Part shown: positions 62,745 to 64,000 of the stretch, piece by piece | How positions within the stretch are numbered: position 1 is the stretch's first letter | How the letters are laid out: the number at the start of each line of letters is the position of its first letter | From: Mycolicibacterium fortuitum subsp. fortuitum | GTDB taxonomy: Bacteria; Actinomycetota; Actinomycetes; Mycobacteriales; Mycobacteriaceae | DNA length: 64,000 nucleotides | Direction of reading: 5' to 3' | NCBI RefSeq assembly: GCF_022179545.1 | Contig: NZ_AP025518.1 | Span: 1,550,001 to 1,614,000 of the forward strand | Made by a program: the position numbers and the translations under genes | Notes under the pieces: model-generated | Told to the model about the DNA's origin: nothing | Database searches by the model: none | What the model saw: only the letters and a program-made list of their open reading frames with translations

Positions 62745-64000
62745 TCACGCTTCTGCCAGGTAGCGGTGTACGAGCATCACGGCCATCGACCCTTCGCCGA
62801 CGGCGGCAGCCACCCGCTTGGCGGACTCGGCACGCACATCTCCTGCAACAAACACACCGGGCACACTTGTTTCCAGGTGATGGGGCGGGCGTTCGAGGGT
62901 CCAGCCGCACACGTCGCGCAGGTCGGGGCCGGCGAGGATGAACCCGTGGTCGTCGCGGGCCACCACGCCGTCGAGCCACTCGGTGCGCGGGGTGGCGCCG
63001 ATGAAGCAGCACAGCCGCGTCGCACGCACCTCCTCGTGCTCGCCGGACTGCCGGTTCACCAACTCCAGGCCGACGAGGTGATCGTCCTCGCCGATGGCAT
63101 TGACCACCTCGGTGCAGGTACGCACGAAGATGTTGGGGGTCTGCTCGATCTGCTGGATCAGGTAGTACGACATCGACGCTTCCAGCGACGGGCCGCGCAC
63201 CAGCAGCGTCACTGACTTGGCCTCACGGGACATGAACATCGCGGCCTGCCCGGCCGAGTTGGCGCCGCCGACGATGTAGACGTCCTCGCCCTTGCATTCG
63301 GAGGCGTCCGACACCGAGGCGCCGTAGTACACACCGCGGCCGACATAGTTGTTCGGGTTGTCGGGATCGGCCCAACACCCCGGCACCGGGAGCTGGCGGT
63401 ACTCGACGCCGGTGGCCAGGATGACCGCCCGGGCGCCGATGGTCTCGCCGTCGGCGAAGGTGATGGTGCGGGCTGCGCCTGCGATGTCGAGGGCGACGGC
63501 TTCGCGGGTGGTGATCACCTCGGCGCCGAACCGCTCGGCCTGCCTGCGGGCCGAGGTGGCCAGCTCGGCTCCTGACACCCCGGTCGGGAAGCCGAGGTAG
63601 TTCTCGATCCGGGAACTGCGGCCGGCCTGCCCGCCCGTTGTGGTGCCCTCGATCAACACCGTCTTGAGGCCTTCGGAAGCGCCGTACACCGCAGCGGCCA
63701 GACCCGCCGGGCCGCCGCCGATCACGGCCAGGTCGTACATGGTCAGCGACGGGGTGGTCGACAATCCCAGCATGTCGGCGAGCTCGCCGTCGTTCGGTTC
63801 GACCAGCGTCTCGCCGCCCTCGGTGATCACCACCGGCAGCTGCAGGCCGTCCAGCCCGGCGGCATCGAGCAGCTGACGACCCATGGGTTCGTCGGTGGTG
63901 AATGCCCGGAACGTGTGCTGGTTGCGGGCCAGGAACTGGCGCACCTCCCAGGACCGCGAACTCCACTGGTGCCCGATCACCTTGGTGTGCGGGATGGCCC
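62745..64000 (-). CDS. Thioredoxin-reductase-like FAD oxidoreductase, N-terminus beyond the window
   Basis: The visible 418 codons remain open to the window edge, so the start lies outside; the GTG at 63980 would cut a domain. The first part (VIGHQWSSRSWEVRQFLARN, LPVVITEGGETLVEPND) looks like a glutaredoxin/thioredoxin-like linker. Then comes an FAD/NAD(P)H module: VIGGGPAGLAAAVYGASEG, VYIVGGANSAGQAAMF and the C-terminal GVFVAGDVR. The redox CxxC normally placed before the second Rossmann motif is absent (VYYGASVSDASECKGED instead), so it is not an ordinary thioredoxin reductase. It probably belongs with the downstream cNMP-binding kinase. Confidence 0.88.
   Translation of the reverse strand, partial: AIPHTKVIGHQWSSRSWEVRQFLARNQHTFRAFTTDEPMGRQLLDAAGLDGLQLPVVITEGGETLVEPNDGELADMLGLSTTPSLTMYDLAVIGGGPAGLAAAVYGASEGLKTVLIEGTTTGGQAGRSSRIENYLGFPTGVSGAELATSARRQAERFGAEVITTREAVALDIAGAARTITFADGETIGARAVILATGVEYRQLPVPGCWADPDNPNNYVGRGVYYGASVSDASECKGEDVYIVGGANSAGQAAMFMSREAKSVTLLVRGPSLEASMSYYLIQQIEQTPNIFVRTCTEVVNAIGEDDHLVGLELVNRQSGEHEEVRATRLCCFIGATPRTEWLDGVVARDDHGFILAGPDLRDVCGWTLERPPHHLETSVPGVFVAGDVRAESAKRVAAAVGEGSMAVMLVHRYLAEA

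Noticed and set aside
61701..63215. 504-codon plus-strand frame opposite the histidine kinase and reductase genes
   Set aside because: It spans two well-supported opposite genes, has no ribosome-binding site or domain, and shows antisense-type composition.

Overview
The window is high-GC actinobacterial DNA, and its gene content and order point to a fast-growing mycobacterium (Mycolicibacterium-like). The main anchors are a ribosomal-protein block in the order rplN-rplX-rplE-rpsZ-rpsH-rplF-rplR-rpsE-rpmD-rplO-sppA, then secY-adk-mapA-sigL-rslA, the valine-catabolic trio mmsA-fadE9-mmsB, a mycobacterial acetamidase (ami) locus, and rmlB-rmlC for cell-wall rhamnose. No rRNA, tRNA, CRISPR array, insertion sequence or prophage was found. 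All long ORFs lying opposite the genes listed here are GC-rich antisense shadows.

Layout. 1-9.3 kb: a MalT/LAL-type LuxR regulator, a NUDIX hydrolase, an FAD oxidoreductase, an NTF2-like protein, and two regulator/membrane-protein pairs (TetR with a DUF2306 protein, TetR with an MFS transporter), each with a visible palindromic operator. 9.3-13.3 kb: arylsulfatase, a lipoprotein and the formylglycine-generating enzyme that should activate the sulfatase. 13.3-17.7 kb: the spc-type ribosomal operon, with a promoter, a leader stem-loop and a strong terminator. 17.7-26 kb: a luciferase-like oxidoreductase, SppA, an MHS-type transporter and four tandem SAM-methyltransferase paralogues. 26.2-30.3 kb: secY-adk-mapA, then sigL-rslA.

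30.3-36.7 kb: a divergent methyltransferase and a compact four-gene operon (thiamine-diphosphate enzyme, SRPBCC protein, KAS III-like acyltransferase, HisC-like aminotransferase), followed by a MarR regulator and a DUF732 lipoprotein. The four-gene operon is preceded by TGAACC-N16-CGTGTC. This nearly repeats TGAACC-N16-CGTATC in front of sigL, so the operon is probably a SigL target. This is the strongest candidate in the window for an undescribed system. 36.7-44.1 kb: a two-component system, a HAD-like protein, a DUF559 protein bracketed by palindromic repeats, and the valine-degradation operon.

44.2-50.2 kb: a MOSC protein, an FAD monooxygenase with its TetR, and a MarR-controlled ABC exporter. 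50.2-54.6 kb: the amide locus amiA(MarR)/amiC/amiS/amiE/amiB, with one operator-like sequence in front of both transcription units. 54.6-57.7 kb: an EamA transporter, a TetR regulator, a P1 peptidase and a small secreted protein. 57.8-64 kb: rmlC-rmlB, two F420-type luciferase-like oxidoreductases, a cNMP-binding histidine kinase and a thioredoxin-reductase-like protein that runs off the window.

Many genes here show a TANNNT -10 box six or seven bases before the start codon, the pattern of leaderless mycobacterial transcripts. I used this to choose several starts. All assignments come from reading the sequence; no searches were run.
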